Shown piece by piece: positions 1 through 5,790 of a DNA stretch of 5,903 nucleotides. The stretch is taken from positions 1 to 5,903 of the forward strand of contig CAYNYJ010000112.1 in the NCBI GenBank assembly GCA_964401355.1, written 5' to 3'. The notes beneath the pieces were generated by a model. It searched no databases and was not told the DNA's origin. It saw only the letters and a list, made by a program, of their open reading frames with translations. The position numbers and the translations under genes are program-made. This DNA is from SZUA-152 sp964401355 (GTDB lineage Bacteria; Pseudomonadota; Gammaproteobacteria; SZUA-152). Within the stretch, counting starts at the first letter, position 1. Each line of letters begins with the position of its first letter.

Positions 1-732
1 GCCATCAAAGACATCTTCGACGACACCCGCTCCATCACCGAACCCGCCGGTGCATTGGCCGTGGCCGGACTGAAAAAATACGTCGAACGCGAAAAAATTC
101 ACGATCAGGATTTAGTCGCCATCGACAGCGGCGCCAACATGAACTTCGACCGCCTGCGCCACGTCGCCGAACGCGCCGAAATCGGCGAACGCCGCGAAGC
201 CCTGATCAGCGTCACCATCCCCGAACAGCCCGGCAGCTTCCGCACATTCTGCGGCATCGTCGGCCTGCGCGGCATCACCGAATTCAATTATCGTTACGGC
301 GACGCCAGCGACGCGCATGTATTTGTCGGCGTGCAAATGCACGGCGGTGACACCGAAAAAGATGCGCTCATCAGCGAGCTGACCGAAAGCGGCTACTCCG
401 TGTTAGACATGACCGACAACGAAATGGCAAAACTACACGTCCGTTACATGGTCGGTGGCCACAGTGCCGGACACGTCGCCAATGAACGCCTGTTTCGTTT
501 TCAGTTTCCGGAACGACCGGGTGCACTTTTGCGATTTTTGAATCGCATTGGTGAACGCTGGAACATCAGCCTGTTTCATTATCGAAATCACGGTGCCGCC
601 TATGGGAGGATCTTGACGGGGATACAGGTGCCGCCCGAGGACGCTGCTGAGTTCCAGGTATTTTTGGATGAACTGGGGTATGAGGCTTGGGAGGAAACGG
701 ATAATCCGGCTTATCGGTTGTTTTTAAGTTAA
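1..732 (+). CDS. ilvA: Threonine ammonia-lyase, biosynthetic (IlvA), C-terminal part
   Basis: The frame is open from base 1 to the TAA at 730-732, giving 243 residues; the start lies upstream of the window. IlvA is the PLP enzyme (EC 4.3.1.19) that deaminates L-threonine to 2-oxobutanoate, the first step of isoleucine synthesis, in the cytoplasm. What is visible: the end of the PLP-fold catalytic domain (SITEPAGALA at residues 11-20, SGANMNFDRLR at about 43-53), then two ACT-like regulatory subdomains (about 66-137, with TIPEQPGSF and EFNYRY; about 164-243, with FPERPGALLRFLNRIG and ISLFHYRNHG). MAKLHVRYMVGG joins them. Compared with the E. coli enzyme of about 514 residues, roughly the first 270 are missing here. 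Two C-terminal subdomains mark the isoleucine-inhibited biosynthetic form rather than the short catabolic TdcB type; allosteric control is family knowledge. A TTG at 55 is only an internal codon. Codon use changes near base 480 (see findings). A repeat array starts 10 bases after the stop. Confidence 0.97.
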   Translation, partial: AIKDIFDDTRSITEPAGALAVAGLKKYVEREKIHDQDLVAIDSGANMNFDRLRHVAERAEIGERREALISVTIPEQPGSFRTFCGIVGLRGITEFNYRYGDASDAHVFVGVQMHGGDTEKDALISELTESGYSVLDMTDNEMAKLHVRYMVGGHSAGHVANERLFRFQFPERPGALLRFLNRIGERWNISLFHYRNHGAAYGRILTGIQVPPEDAAEFQVFLDELGYEAWEETDNPAYRLFLS

Positions 733-747
733 CCAGGCTCTACTCCC

Positions 748-773
748 GTTGGGGTTCGCGAGCTCACCCCAAC
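748..773. repeat. Inverted repeat, 8-bp stem, at start of each repeat unit
   Basis: GTTGGGGT (748-755) pairs with ACCCCAAC (766-773) across a 10-base loop. The same structure recurs at 1251-1276 and 1755-1780. It is the first structure downstream of ilvA, 15 bases after the stop. It has no following T-run, so it is not a canonical intrinsic terminator, though it could stabilise the ilvA 3' end. Confidence 0.7.
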
Positions 774-830
774 CTACTGACTGCGCGGCTCAGCGAGGGA
801 TGACAGGGCTAAACTGCGCCGTAGGTTTGG

Positions 831-970
831 GCTTTTACTCCTTCTCCCTTTAAGGGGAGAAGGTTGGGATGCCAACAGTAGGCGCTTTAGGCGAGGGGCG
901 GAACGCTCGGAGGTTGATTCATGAACCCTCACCCCAACCCTCTCCCAGTTTTGGGAGAGGGAGTAAAAGC
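831..970. repeat. Nested inverted repeats: two 9-bp hairpins inside an 11-bp outer pair
   Basis: The outer arms GCTTTTACTCC (831-841) and GGAGTAAAAGC (960-970) are perfect reverse complements. Each arm runs into its own hairpin: CCTTCTCCC/GGGAGAAGG (840-848/855-863) and CCCTCTCCC/GGGAGAGGG (938-946/953-961). The left hairpin and its flank AAGGTTGGG mirror the right one with CCCCAACCC, so this is an imperfect inverted duplication of one hairpin element around a roughly 65-bp centre. The same arrangement recurs in unit 2 at about 1334-1474. Confidence 0.7.
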
Positions 971-1029
971 AACTGTGCTGCCAGCCTATGCTTTTGACCT
1001 TCGTCCCTTCGATGCAGCCGAGCATCGCA

Positions 1030-1094
1030 GCCTTCATTGGATTGAGCGAAAATTTGTTTGAGCGCAGCGAGTTTATTTTTGCGCCAATGAAGGC
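1030..1094. repeat. Long inverted repeat, 11-bp outer stem
   Basis: GCCTTCATTGG (1030-1040) is the exact reverse complement of CCAATGAAGGC (1084-1094). The 43-base interior has further partial complementarity (GCGAAAAT near the left, ATTTTTGCG near the right). The same structure lies at 1534-1598 in unit 2. As RNA it would form a long stem on either strand. Confidence 0.65.
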
Positions 1095-1152
1095 GAGAAG
1101 CGCAGGGTAGTCGCGTAGCGACCCAATCGCAGGGTGGCCTTTCTTTTGGTGC

Positions 1153-1178
1153 CTTTTCTTTGGCCACTCAAAGAAAAG
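1153..1178. repeat. Perfect 10-bp stem-loop
   Basis: CTTTTCTTTG (1153-1162) pairs with CAAAGAAAAG (1169-1178) across the loop GCCACT. The identical copy is at 1657-1682. The stem is AU-rich, so it is unlikely to terminate transcription efficiently. Confidence 0.7.
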
Positions 1179-1245
1179 ACACACGCAGCTTCCGCCGAGA
1201 AATAAATAAAATAACTGAGTAATCAGCTGCGGAACCTCCACCAAA

Positions 1246-1749
1246 CTCCCGTTGGGGTTCGCAAGCTCACCCCAACCTACTGACTGCGCTGCTCAGCGAG
1301 GGATGACAGGACTAAACTGCGCCGTAGGTTTGGGCTTTTACTCCTTCTCCCTTTTAAGGGGAGAAGGTTGGGATGCCAACAGTAGGCGCTTTAGGCGAGG
1401 GGCGGAACGCTCGGAGGTTGATTCATGAACCCTCACCCCAACCCTCTCCCAGTTTTGGGAGAGGGAGTAAAAGCAACTGTGCTGCCAGCCTATGCTTTTG
1501 ACCTTCGTCCCTTCGATGCAGCCGAGCATCGCAGCCTTCATTGGATTGAGCGAAAATTTGTTTGAGCGCAGCGAGTTTATTTTTGCGCCAATGAAGGCGA
1601 GAAGCGCAGGGTAGTCGCGTAGCGACCCAATCGCAGGGTGGCCTTTCTTTTGGTGCCTTTTCTTTGGCCACTCAAAGAAAAGACACACGCAGCTTCCGCC
1701 GAGAAATAAATAAAATAACTGAGTAATCAGCTGCGGAACCTCCACCAAA
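1246..1749. repeat. Repeat unit 2 (504 bp)
   Basis: Second full copy, offset +503 from unit 1 up to the T run at 1352-1355 and +504 after it, because of one extra T. All stem-loops of unit 1 recur at the offset positions, for example 1251-1276, 1534-1598 and 1657-1682. From 1356 to the end it is identical to unit 1. Confidence 0.88.
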
Positions 1750-1789
1750 CTCCCGTTGGGGTTCGCAAGCTCACCCCAACCTACTGACT
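1750..1789. repeat. Partial third repeat unit (40 bp)
   Basis: Only the first 40 bases of a unit are present, up to CCTACTGACT; the sequence then becomes unique (CTGGATGCTC...). At offset 17 it has A1767, matching unit 2 (A1263) rather than unit 1 (G760). The array is therefore bounded on both sides by this 40-bp block. That is the layout expected if the 500-bp segment was duplicated by recombination between short direct repeats (inference). Confidence 0.85.
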
Positions 1790-1903
1790 CTGGATGCTCA
1801 TCAAAAGCCACTATTTTTCCTTAATAAACATAATTTCCATTGACAAGCATAAGCGCGCAGAAGGGCGGCCCAAAAACCTACATGCCCAGATTAAAACCCC
1901 AGT

Positions 1904-2221
1904 CTACTCAAACTCCCCCTCCGACTGATAGTCGTGGGTAATCTCTTCACCCTTTTTTATGTTCCGCAACGCACAAACCTCTAACGTATCGTAATAAGCC
2001 GCATTGGGTTTGGCGCTGTGATTGATGAACCGGAAATCACATTCCACCCGAAAGCCTTTGTCTTCTTCCACCCACAATACATAGGGGCCATTGCGTTTTG
2101 TCCACTTGCCGGTGACGGTGCCGAGCACCTCGCCTTTGGCGATGCGACGTGCGGCAAATAAACCTTTGCCGTGAATCGCGCTTTCCTGGGTGTAAAAACT
2201 AATTTTCTTTACTTTAGCCAT
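1904..2221 (-). CDS. Small SET-domain protein, putative protein-lysine methyltransferase
   Basis: This 105-residue protein is almost entirely a SET domain. SET enzymes transfer a methyl group from S-adenosylmethionine to lysine side chains of proteins; the bacterial substrate is not deducible here. Visible motifs: SAIHGKGLFAARRIAKGE (about 14-31, the SET entry motif), FINHSAKPNAAYY (65-77, the SAM-binding/pseudoknot NHSxxPN motif) and GEEITHDY (91-98, with the expected catalytic Tyr98). The domain is short, with a reduced SET-I region and no cysteine-rich pre- or post-SET zinc segment; only Cys61 and Cys83 are present. The usual Cys of NHSC is Ala70. The ATG at 2221 is preferred because AGGAAG lies just upstream at 2225-2230. 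An in-frame ATG at 2269 would add 16 basic residues (MRKPQQHIFELFRRKK) but lacks a good ribosome site. The stop is TAG at 1904-1906. It lies downstream of the lipoprotein gene on the same strand. The family call is firm; activity and substrate are inferred. Confidence 0.88.
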   Translation of the reverse strand: MAKVKKISFYTQESAIHGKGLFAARRIAKGEVLGTVTGKWTKRNGPYVLWVEEDKGFRVECDFRFINHSAKPNAAYYDTLEVCALRNIKKGEEITHDYQSEGEFE

Positions 2222-2224
2222 TTT

Positions 2225-2230
2225 CTTCCT
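2225..2230 (-). promoter_or_regulatory. Ribosome binding site of the SET gene
   Basis: Reading the minus strand, AGGAAG is followed by AAA and then ATG at 2221, so the AGGA core is 5 bases from the start. It decides in favour of the 105-residue form over the 121-residue form that would start at 2269. Confidence 0.6.
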
Positions 2231-2240
2231 ACGAAATAAT

Positions 2241-2333
2241 TCAAAAATATGTTGTTGTGGTTTGCGCATTCACGTTGGCTATCGCCAACGGCGGCATGAG
2301 TAGCGTCAGCCTCAGCAGAGTGTTTCTGTTCAT
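2241..2333 (-). CDS. Possible 30-residue signal-peptide-like ORF (doubtful)
   Basis: On the minus strand an ATG at 2331-2333 opens 30 codons ending in TGA at 2241-2243, 19 bases before the SET start. The peptide begins MNRNTLLRLTLLMPPLAIAN, continues VNA and ends QTTTTYF. It has a basic start, a Leu-rich core and a VNA|Q sequence resembling a signal-peptidase I site. AAGG sits 6 bases upstream of the ATG. It may be the remnant of a truncated secreted-protein gene, a leader peptide, or chance; it includes the 2273-2290 inverted repeat. No homologue is recognised, and a frame of this length is common by chance. Confidence 0.22.
   Translation of the reverse strand: MNRNTLLRLTLLMPPLAIANVNAQTTTTYF
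2273..2290. repeat. Small inverted repeat, 7-bp stem
   Basis: CGTTGGC (2273-2279) and GCCAACG (2284-2290) flank a 4-base loop. It lies between the lipoprotein stop and the SET start. There is no T-run on either side, so it does not look like an intrinsic terminator. It might influence readthrough or SET mRNA structure. Confidence 0.45.
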
Positions 2334-2359
2334 AGCGCACCTTGCCCCACGCGATGAGT

Positions 2360-2383
2360 GACCGCTACTTTCCGGATGCGGTC
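2360..2383. repeat. Small inverted repeat, 6-bp stem, after the lipoprotein stop
   Basis: GACCGC (2360-2365) and GCGGTC (2378-2383) surround a 12-base loop, about 25 bases past the lipoprotein stop on the minus strand. No T-run follows. This is the nearest thing to a 3' structure for the lipoprotein gene, and it is weak. Confidence 0.3.
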
Positions 2384-2407
2384 GACCTTGCTATACAGTC
2401 TTGTTAT

Positions 2408-5400
2408 TTATTCCAATGAAACACCATAGCGAAGCAGGAACAAATCTTCATGGCCTTGAAAATCTATTTGAGGCCCAGCCCCATCAAGATCATCCCAGGT
2501 AATTCCAGTAATAAAACTGTTGCCCAGAAAGTCTGAAACGATGTCATAACCATAATCAGGACTTAGCATAAGGGGCGTACCAATTTGTTGGGTCATGACC
2601 AGACCACCGTCATAATTAAACTTGGCGATAAAAATATCTTCAAAGCCGTAGGTCTGCTCCGGACCCGCACCATCAATGTCACCTGTCGTACTACCGGCAA
2701 CATTAATATTACTTTCGACATCAATACTGATGCCGTGTGCATGGTCTTCCATGGATGTGCCGAATTGAGCAATGACATTGTCATTACTATTTGGTATCCT
2801 TTCGAAATTCCGAATAATAAAAATGTCATTGCCACCGACATTGGTCAGCGGCCCGGCGTCATCCATGTCACCCAGGGTATTGCCAACCGCGTAAACCTCC
2901 AGACCACGCAATGTAATAGAAACACCTTCATCATCCGCTATAGTGCCAATGTTTTGTATTTCTCTAATGGTTCCATATTGGTACTGAAGTTGGGCAATAA
3001 ACATATCCCGGCCGCCTTTCCAGTCATTGCCCCTGGTGGCACCACTAATATCCCCGTCTGTATAACCCGTTGCCCAGACAACATCCCAGCCTGCAGCAAT
3101 ATCTTTGACTTCATCATCATTTGCAGTGCCAAACTGAGTACGCTGAATTTCGGCGCCATCTGCTGCATTAAATGTGATGATAAAGGCATCCTTGCCGCCA
3201 AAAACCGAACCAGAGTCGTCAATATCGCCCGTAGTATAACCACCCACATAGACCGTACCGTCATAATCCACCGATACAGAGGTTGCAACATCATCCCCCA
3301 GCGTACCAATTTGTTTGACCCACCGCCGATCACCTGTAGAGCTGTGTTTGATAATAAACATATCAGCACCACCAACGTGGGCATCGCTGTAAGCAAGGTT
3401 CCACATAGTAAAGCCAACGGTGTAAGTATTACCTTCAATATCAGTAGCGACATCGAAGGCTTCGTCCTGACCAATGGTTCCAAACTGACGTATCCAGTTA
3501 ACATCATTACTGGAGTTAAAGCTCATCACATAGGCATCACCGACTCCACCGAGATAACGGCCAGTCAATACACCATCTAAGTCGCCGGAGGTCCAACCCG
3601 CGACAATAACCTGGTTACCGGTACCGAGCGCGGTGGCTCGCGCCGTATCATGGAACTCTGTGCCGCGTTGCAATATGTCAGGCCCTGGGCCATCTAATCT
3701 CTCTCCACCAGAAGCATTAGCGGAAACTCGCCAGATAAACGCATCTATTGAGCCGGAGTGCACCTGCGGTCCACTGCCATCCAGGTCACCAAGCGTAGTG
3801 CCAGTAGCATAAATATTTCCGGCACTATCCAGGGCAAAGTCTCTTATTGCATCATTAGACAAAGCAACCCCCAATTGTTTATGAAATTGAATTTCACCGG
3901 CGGCGCTTAGCTTTGTAATATAGGCATCGTATCTGTGGTTGGTGGTCCAGTCGATATTCCTGCCAAGATTACTACTGGTAGCACCCGCCAACAGAATTTC
4001 ACCATTCGAGTTTATTTCTATGCCGGCGGACAAGGTGAAGTAGTTGGAAACGGGCGCGAGTGTGCGATGCCATAGTTCGAGACCACTGCGCGTGTATTTA
4101 CGAAGCACGCCGACTTCCGGGACACTAGAGTCGGATGAAATCGCTAATGATCCGAACACGACATAATCGCCACTGTTCGTGATTTTAAAGAAACGTGCGT
4201 TTTCATTAATGCCTAAATCACCAAATTTTAACACCGGCAACATATCGCCATTGGTTGAAACAGGTGCGATCAATACGTCAGTAGGCGTACCAATACCTGC
4301 TTCATTAACCCAGCCTGCAAAGACAAGGTTGTTGGTATTCGTATCAAATTCAGCTGCCCACGCGTAATCATCAGACGTTGTTCCAAATTGCCTGAACCAG
4401 CTCGGATCACCATTGGCGTCAAATTTATAGGCGTAATAATCATAACCGCCAAAATGGGTTTCCGTCCCGGCAGCATCCATGTCAAAATTTGTACTGCCAA
4501 TAAAGTACAGGTTATCGGAACTATCAATAACGATACTGTGTTGCGTGAAAATACCCCCGGCAGGAATAAGCTCCGGCTCCACATCCAGAATTTTTACTAA
4601 CTGCGTCACACCGGCGTTTGATAATTTCACCAAGTAAGTCCGATTAGTCGGACTTGGCGCTGGATCAGGCAGCACATCCGGACCATTAATATCACCACTG
4701 GCAAGCATCATTAAAAGAACATTGTTTGCGCTGTCGAGCATTAATCTGATCGGGCTATCCCAGTTAGCGCTATCATAACTCCCAAATTGCCTTGCCCACT
4801 GCTGGACGCCATCGGCGCTATATTTGGCAACCCAGGTATCCGTGCCTCCTCGATTAACATCGGGGCCCGCACCATCGGCGTCACCTTTCGTATAACCTGC
4901 GATATAAACATTGCCCTGTGCATCGGTAACGATAAAATTTGACGCTTCTTCTCTGCTGGATCCTATCTGCCAGATAGTAGTGGGTAGTGAAACAGACAGA
5001 CCACCACCGGTATTGGTGGTAAAGGGGGCGCTCAATGCCGATTCTATACCATCGCCATTAATAGCCAAGACCCGGTAGGTATAAGTTGTATTGATTAAAA
5101 CACTGTTATCAGTATAACCAGGAGTTGTTACATCAATGAGCGCAACACCATCACGATAAATGCGATAAGCCGCCACACCGCTTTCTGCGTCTGTGGCAGA
5201 ATTCCAGCTCAAACTCACTTGTGTCGTCGTGGCCATGCCGGTTAGGGCATCGGGCACGCTCGGCGGCGTTGTGTCGGGGATAGCGAGGGATGTAATCGAA
5301 AACGTGGACGACAGTGCCGATTCATTTCCCTCGGAGTCGACAGCGCTAACCTGATAACTGTAAGTGGTACTTGCACTCACCGTGGTATCGGTATGGTTGA

Positions 5401-5656
5401 CGTCGGTGACTTCTGTCAACACGGCTGCGCTATCATTGCGATAAATTCGGTAGCTGGCAACCGTATTGTCAGCATCGGTAGCGGCAGCCCAGTTTAAACT
5501 GACTCCGCCATCAATGGCGGTGCCAGTCAACCCAGCCGGCACACTCGGAGGAATGGTGTCGACGGACGTAGCATCGCTTCCACCGCCGCAAGCATTAAGA
5601 CTAATCAACACAAACAGAAAAATACTGCTGAGACCCGCATCTCTTACGTAAAACAT
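2408..5656 (-). CDS. Lipoprotein with two FN3 domains and about 14 SBBP beta-propeller repeats
   Basis: This 1082-residue protein is predicted to be exported and lipid-anchored. Residues 1-23 form a lipoprotein signal peptide: basic start, hydrophobic SIFLFVLISL, lipobox LNAC with Cys23 as the only cysteine in the protein. Gly24 after it favours outer-membrane sorting by the Lol rule. A GGGSD linker leads to two similar fibronectin type III domains (about 35-122 and 128-214), each opening with PPSVP, carrying a YRIYR strand and closing with ESALS. From about 229 to the end run some 14 repeats of 55-75 residues with the SBBP (PF06739-like) pattern QFGTxxDD...GNxYVxGxTxGDxDGxGP...GGxDxFIxK. They start near 229, 290, 368, 423, 478, 533, 594, 664, 724, 782, 841, 902, 964 and 1024. 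Fourteen blades would fit two seven-bladed propellers. The start is the ATG at 5656 behind a GGGGGGAG site; a TTG at 5695 is rejected. The stop is TAA at 2408-2410. The role is unknown; adhesion or extracellular binding is a guess. No catalytic motif is seen. Confidence 0.93.
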   Translation of the reverse strand: MFYVRDAGLSSIFLFVLISLNACGGGSDATSVDTIPPSVPAGLTGTAIDGGVSLNWAAATDADNTVASYRIYRNDSAAVLTEVTDVNHTDTTVSASTTYSYQVSAVDSEGNESALSSTFSITSLAIPDTTPPSVPDALTGMATTTQVSLSWNSATDAESGVAAYRIYRDGVALIDVTTPGYTDNSVLINTTYTYRVLAINGDGIESALSAPFTTNTGGGLSVSLPTTIWQIGSSREEASNFIVTDAQGNVYIAGYTKGDADGAGPDVNRGGTDTWVAKYSADGVQQWARQFGSYDSANWDSPIRLMLDSANNVLLMMLASGDINGPDVLPDPAPSPTNRTYLVKLSNAGVTQLVKILDVEPELIPAGGIFTQHSIVIDSSDNLYFIGSTNFDMDAAGTETHFGGYDYYAYKFDANGDPSWFRQFGTTSDDYAWAAEFDTNTNNLVFAGWVNEAGIGTPTDVLIAPVSTNGDMLPVLKFGDLGINENARFFKITNSGDYVVFGSLAISSDSSVPEVGVLRKYTRSGLELWHRTLAPVSNYFTLSAGIEINSNGEILLAGATSSNLGRNIDWTTNHRYDAYITKLSAAGEIQFHKQLGVALSNDAIRDFALDSAGNIYATGTTLGDLDGSGPQVHSGSIDAFIWRVSANASGGERLDGPGPDILQRGTEFHDTARATALGTGNQVIVAGWTSGDLDGVLTGRYLGGVGDAYVMSFNSSNDVNWIRQFGTIGQDEAFDVATDIEGNTYTVGFTMWNLAYSDAHVGGADMFIIKHSSTGDRRWVKQIGTLGDDVATSVSVDYDGTVYVGGYTTGDIDDSGSVFGGKDAFIITFNAADGAEIQRTQFGTANDDEVKDIAAGWDVVWATGYTDGDISGATRGNDWKGGRDMFIAQLQYQYGTIREIQNIGTIADDEGVSITLRGLEVYAVGNTLGDMDDAGPLTNVGGNDIFIIRNFERIPNSNDNVIAQFGTSMEDHAHGISIDVESNINVAGSTTGDIDGAGPEQTYGFEDIFIAKFNYDGGLVMTQQIGTPLMLSPDYGYDIVSDFLGNSFITGITWDDLDGAGPQIDFQGHEDLFLLRYGVSLE

Positions 5657-5662
5657 GATTTT

Positions 5663-5670
5663 CTCCCCCC
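5663..5670 (-). promoter_or_regulatory. Ribosome binding site of the lipoprotein gene
   Basis: On the minus strand GGGGGGAG (5670 to 5663) is followed by a 6-base spacer and ATG at 5656. This places the start so that the signal peptide is of normal length, and it excludes the upstream in-frame TTG at 5695, which lies 5' of this site. Confidence 0.75.
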
Positions 5671-5719
5671 ACAAGATATTGTTATTTTTAAACAATTTTC
5701 ACTGTATACCCGCGAATAG

Positions 5720-5748
5720 TGTATATGAACGCACGACTGTCCCGTTAA
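5720..5748 (-). promoter_or_regulatory. Candidate sigma-70-type promoter for the lipoprotein gene
   Basis: Reading the minus strand, TTAACG (5748-5743, 4 of 6 matches to TTGACA) is separated by 17 bases from TATACA (5725-5720, 4 of 6 matches to TATAAT). It lies 64 bases before the start codon, leaving a leader of about 55 bases. The match is modest and the surroundings are AT-rich, so a chance match is possible. Confidence 0.35.
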
Positions 5749-5753
5749 CTTTA

Positions 5754-5790
5754 CATCCTTACATACTGGCGAAACCCGGTATGAAGGATG
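5754..5790. repeat. Strong inverted repeat beside the candidate -35 element
   Basis: CATCCTTACATAC (5754-5766) pairs with GTATGAAGGATG (5779-5790): 12 bp with one bulged base. The stem may extend by GG/CC to a 6-base loop CGAAAC. It begins 5 bases upstream of the candidate -35 box, in a typical place for an operator. No T-run follows on either strand, so it is a poor terminator. An overlapping 7-bp pair, CTGGCGA/TCGCCAG (5766-5772/5794-5800), could form an alternative structure. Confidence 0.5.

Larger units (their letters stand above)
743..1245. repeat. Repeat unit 1 (503 bp)
   Basis: First full copy, starting 10 bases after the ilvA stop. Order of visible structures: stem-loop 748-773, stem-loop 840-863, stem-loop 938-961 (the last two enclosed by an outer inverted pair 831-841/960-970), a small 6-bp stem CGATGC/GCATCG around 1010-1027, the long inverted repeat 1030-1094, and the 10-bp stem 1153-1178. 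The minus strand is open for about 156 codons through the unit, but the peptide simply follows the repeat. Confidence 0.88.
743..1789. repeat. Tandem intergenic repeat array, about 2.1 units
   Basis: The whole gap between ilvA and the SET gene apart from short flanks is one direct repeat: unit 1 (743-1245, 503 bp), unit 2 (1246-1749, 504 bp) and a 40-bp partial unit 3 (1750-1789). Every copy begins with CTCCCGTTGGGGTTCGC. By direct reading the two full units differ at only four places: G760/A1263, G787/T1290, G808/A1311, and three versus four T at 849-851/1352-1355. The remaining 394 bp (852-1245 and 1356-1749) are identical. No transposase, integrase or clear target-site duplication is present. 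Each unit carries at least five inverted repeats. Motifs such as the GTTGGGGT/ACCCCAAC stem and the CCCTCTCCC/GGGAGAGGG stem resemble intergenic palindromes I know from many proteobacterial genomes; that similarity is from memory and was not searched. The array is best read as non-coding. Confidence 0.9.

Noticed and set aside
774..1244. Minus-strand open frame of 156 codons across repeat unit 1
   Set aside because: The frame lies wholly inside the repeat, crosses all its hairpins, shows peptides typical of translated intergenic palindromes (LSQNWERVGVRV), has no recognisable domain, and repeats in unit 2 simply because the DNA does.
1423..1671. 82-codon minus-strand frame, identical to one at 919-1167
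   Set aside because: The identical peptide reflects identical DNA in the two units, not selection on a protein; the LPLPKLGEGWGEGS tail is a translated palindrome.
743..1789. CRISPR array or insertion sequence as explanation of the repeats
   Set aside because: The units are about 500 bp without spacers, so not CRISPR. There is no transposase and no convincing terminal inverted repeat plus target duplication at the outer edges, so no IS call is supported.
1338..1811. Minus-strand open frame of 157 codons with a GTG start at 1811 and an AAGGA-like site upstream
   Set aside because: It starts in unique DNA but runs at once into the repeat; the shared part is the same spurious peptide as in unit 1, and it ends at a different place because of the one-base T indel. 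No sign of protein-level conservation.
1790..1903. Terminator for the SET gene in the unique 114-bp stretch
   Set aside because: Only a weak GGGC/GCCC pairing with a long loop is visible, with no stable stem followed by a T-run on the minus strand.
2585..3580. 331-codon plus-strand open frame antisense to the lipoprotein gene
   Set aside because: It is a shadow of the repetitive propeller coding sequence; the peptide has no domain and no plausible start signal, while the minus frame has clear FN3 and SBBP signatures.
5657..5695. N-terminal extension of the lipoprotein to TTG at 5695
   Set aside because: It would put 13 residues before the ATG at 5656, translate through the GGGGGGAG ribosome site, and lengthen the signal peptide unnecessarily.
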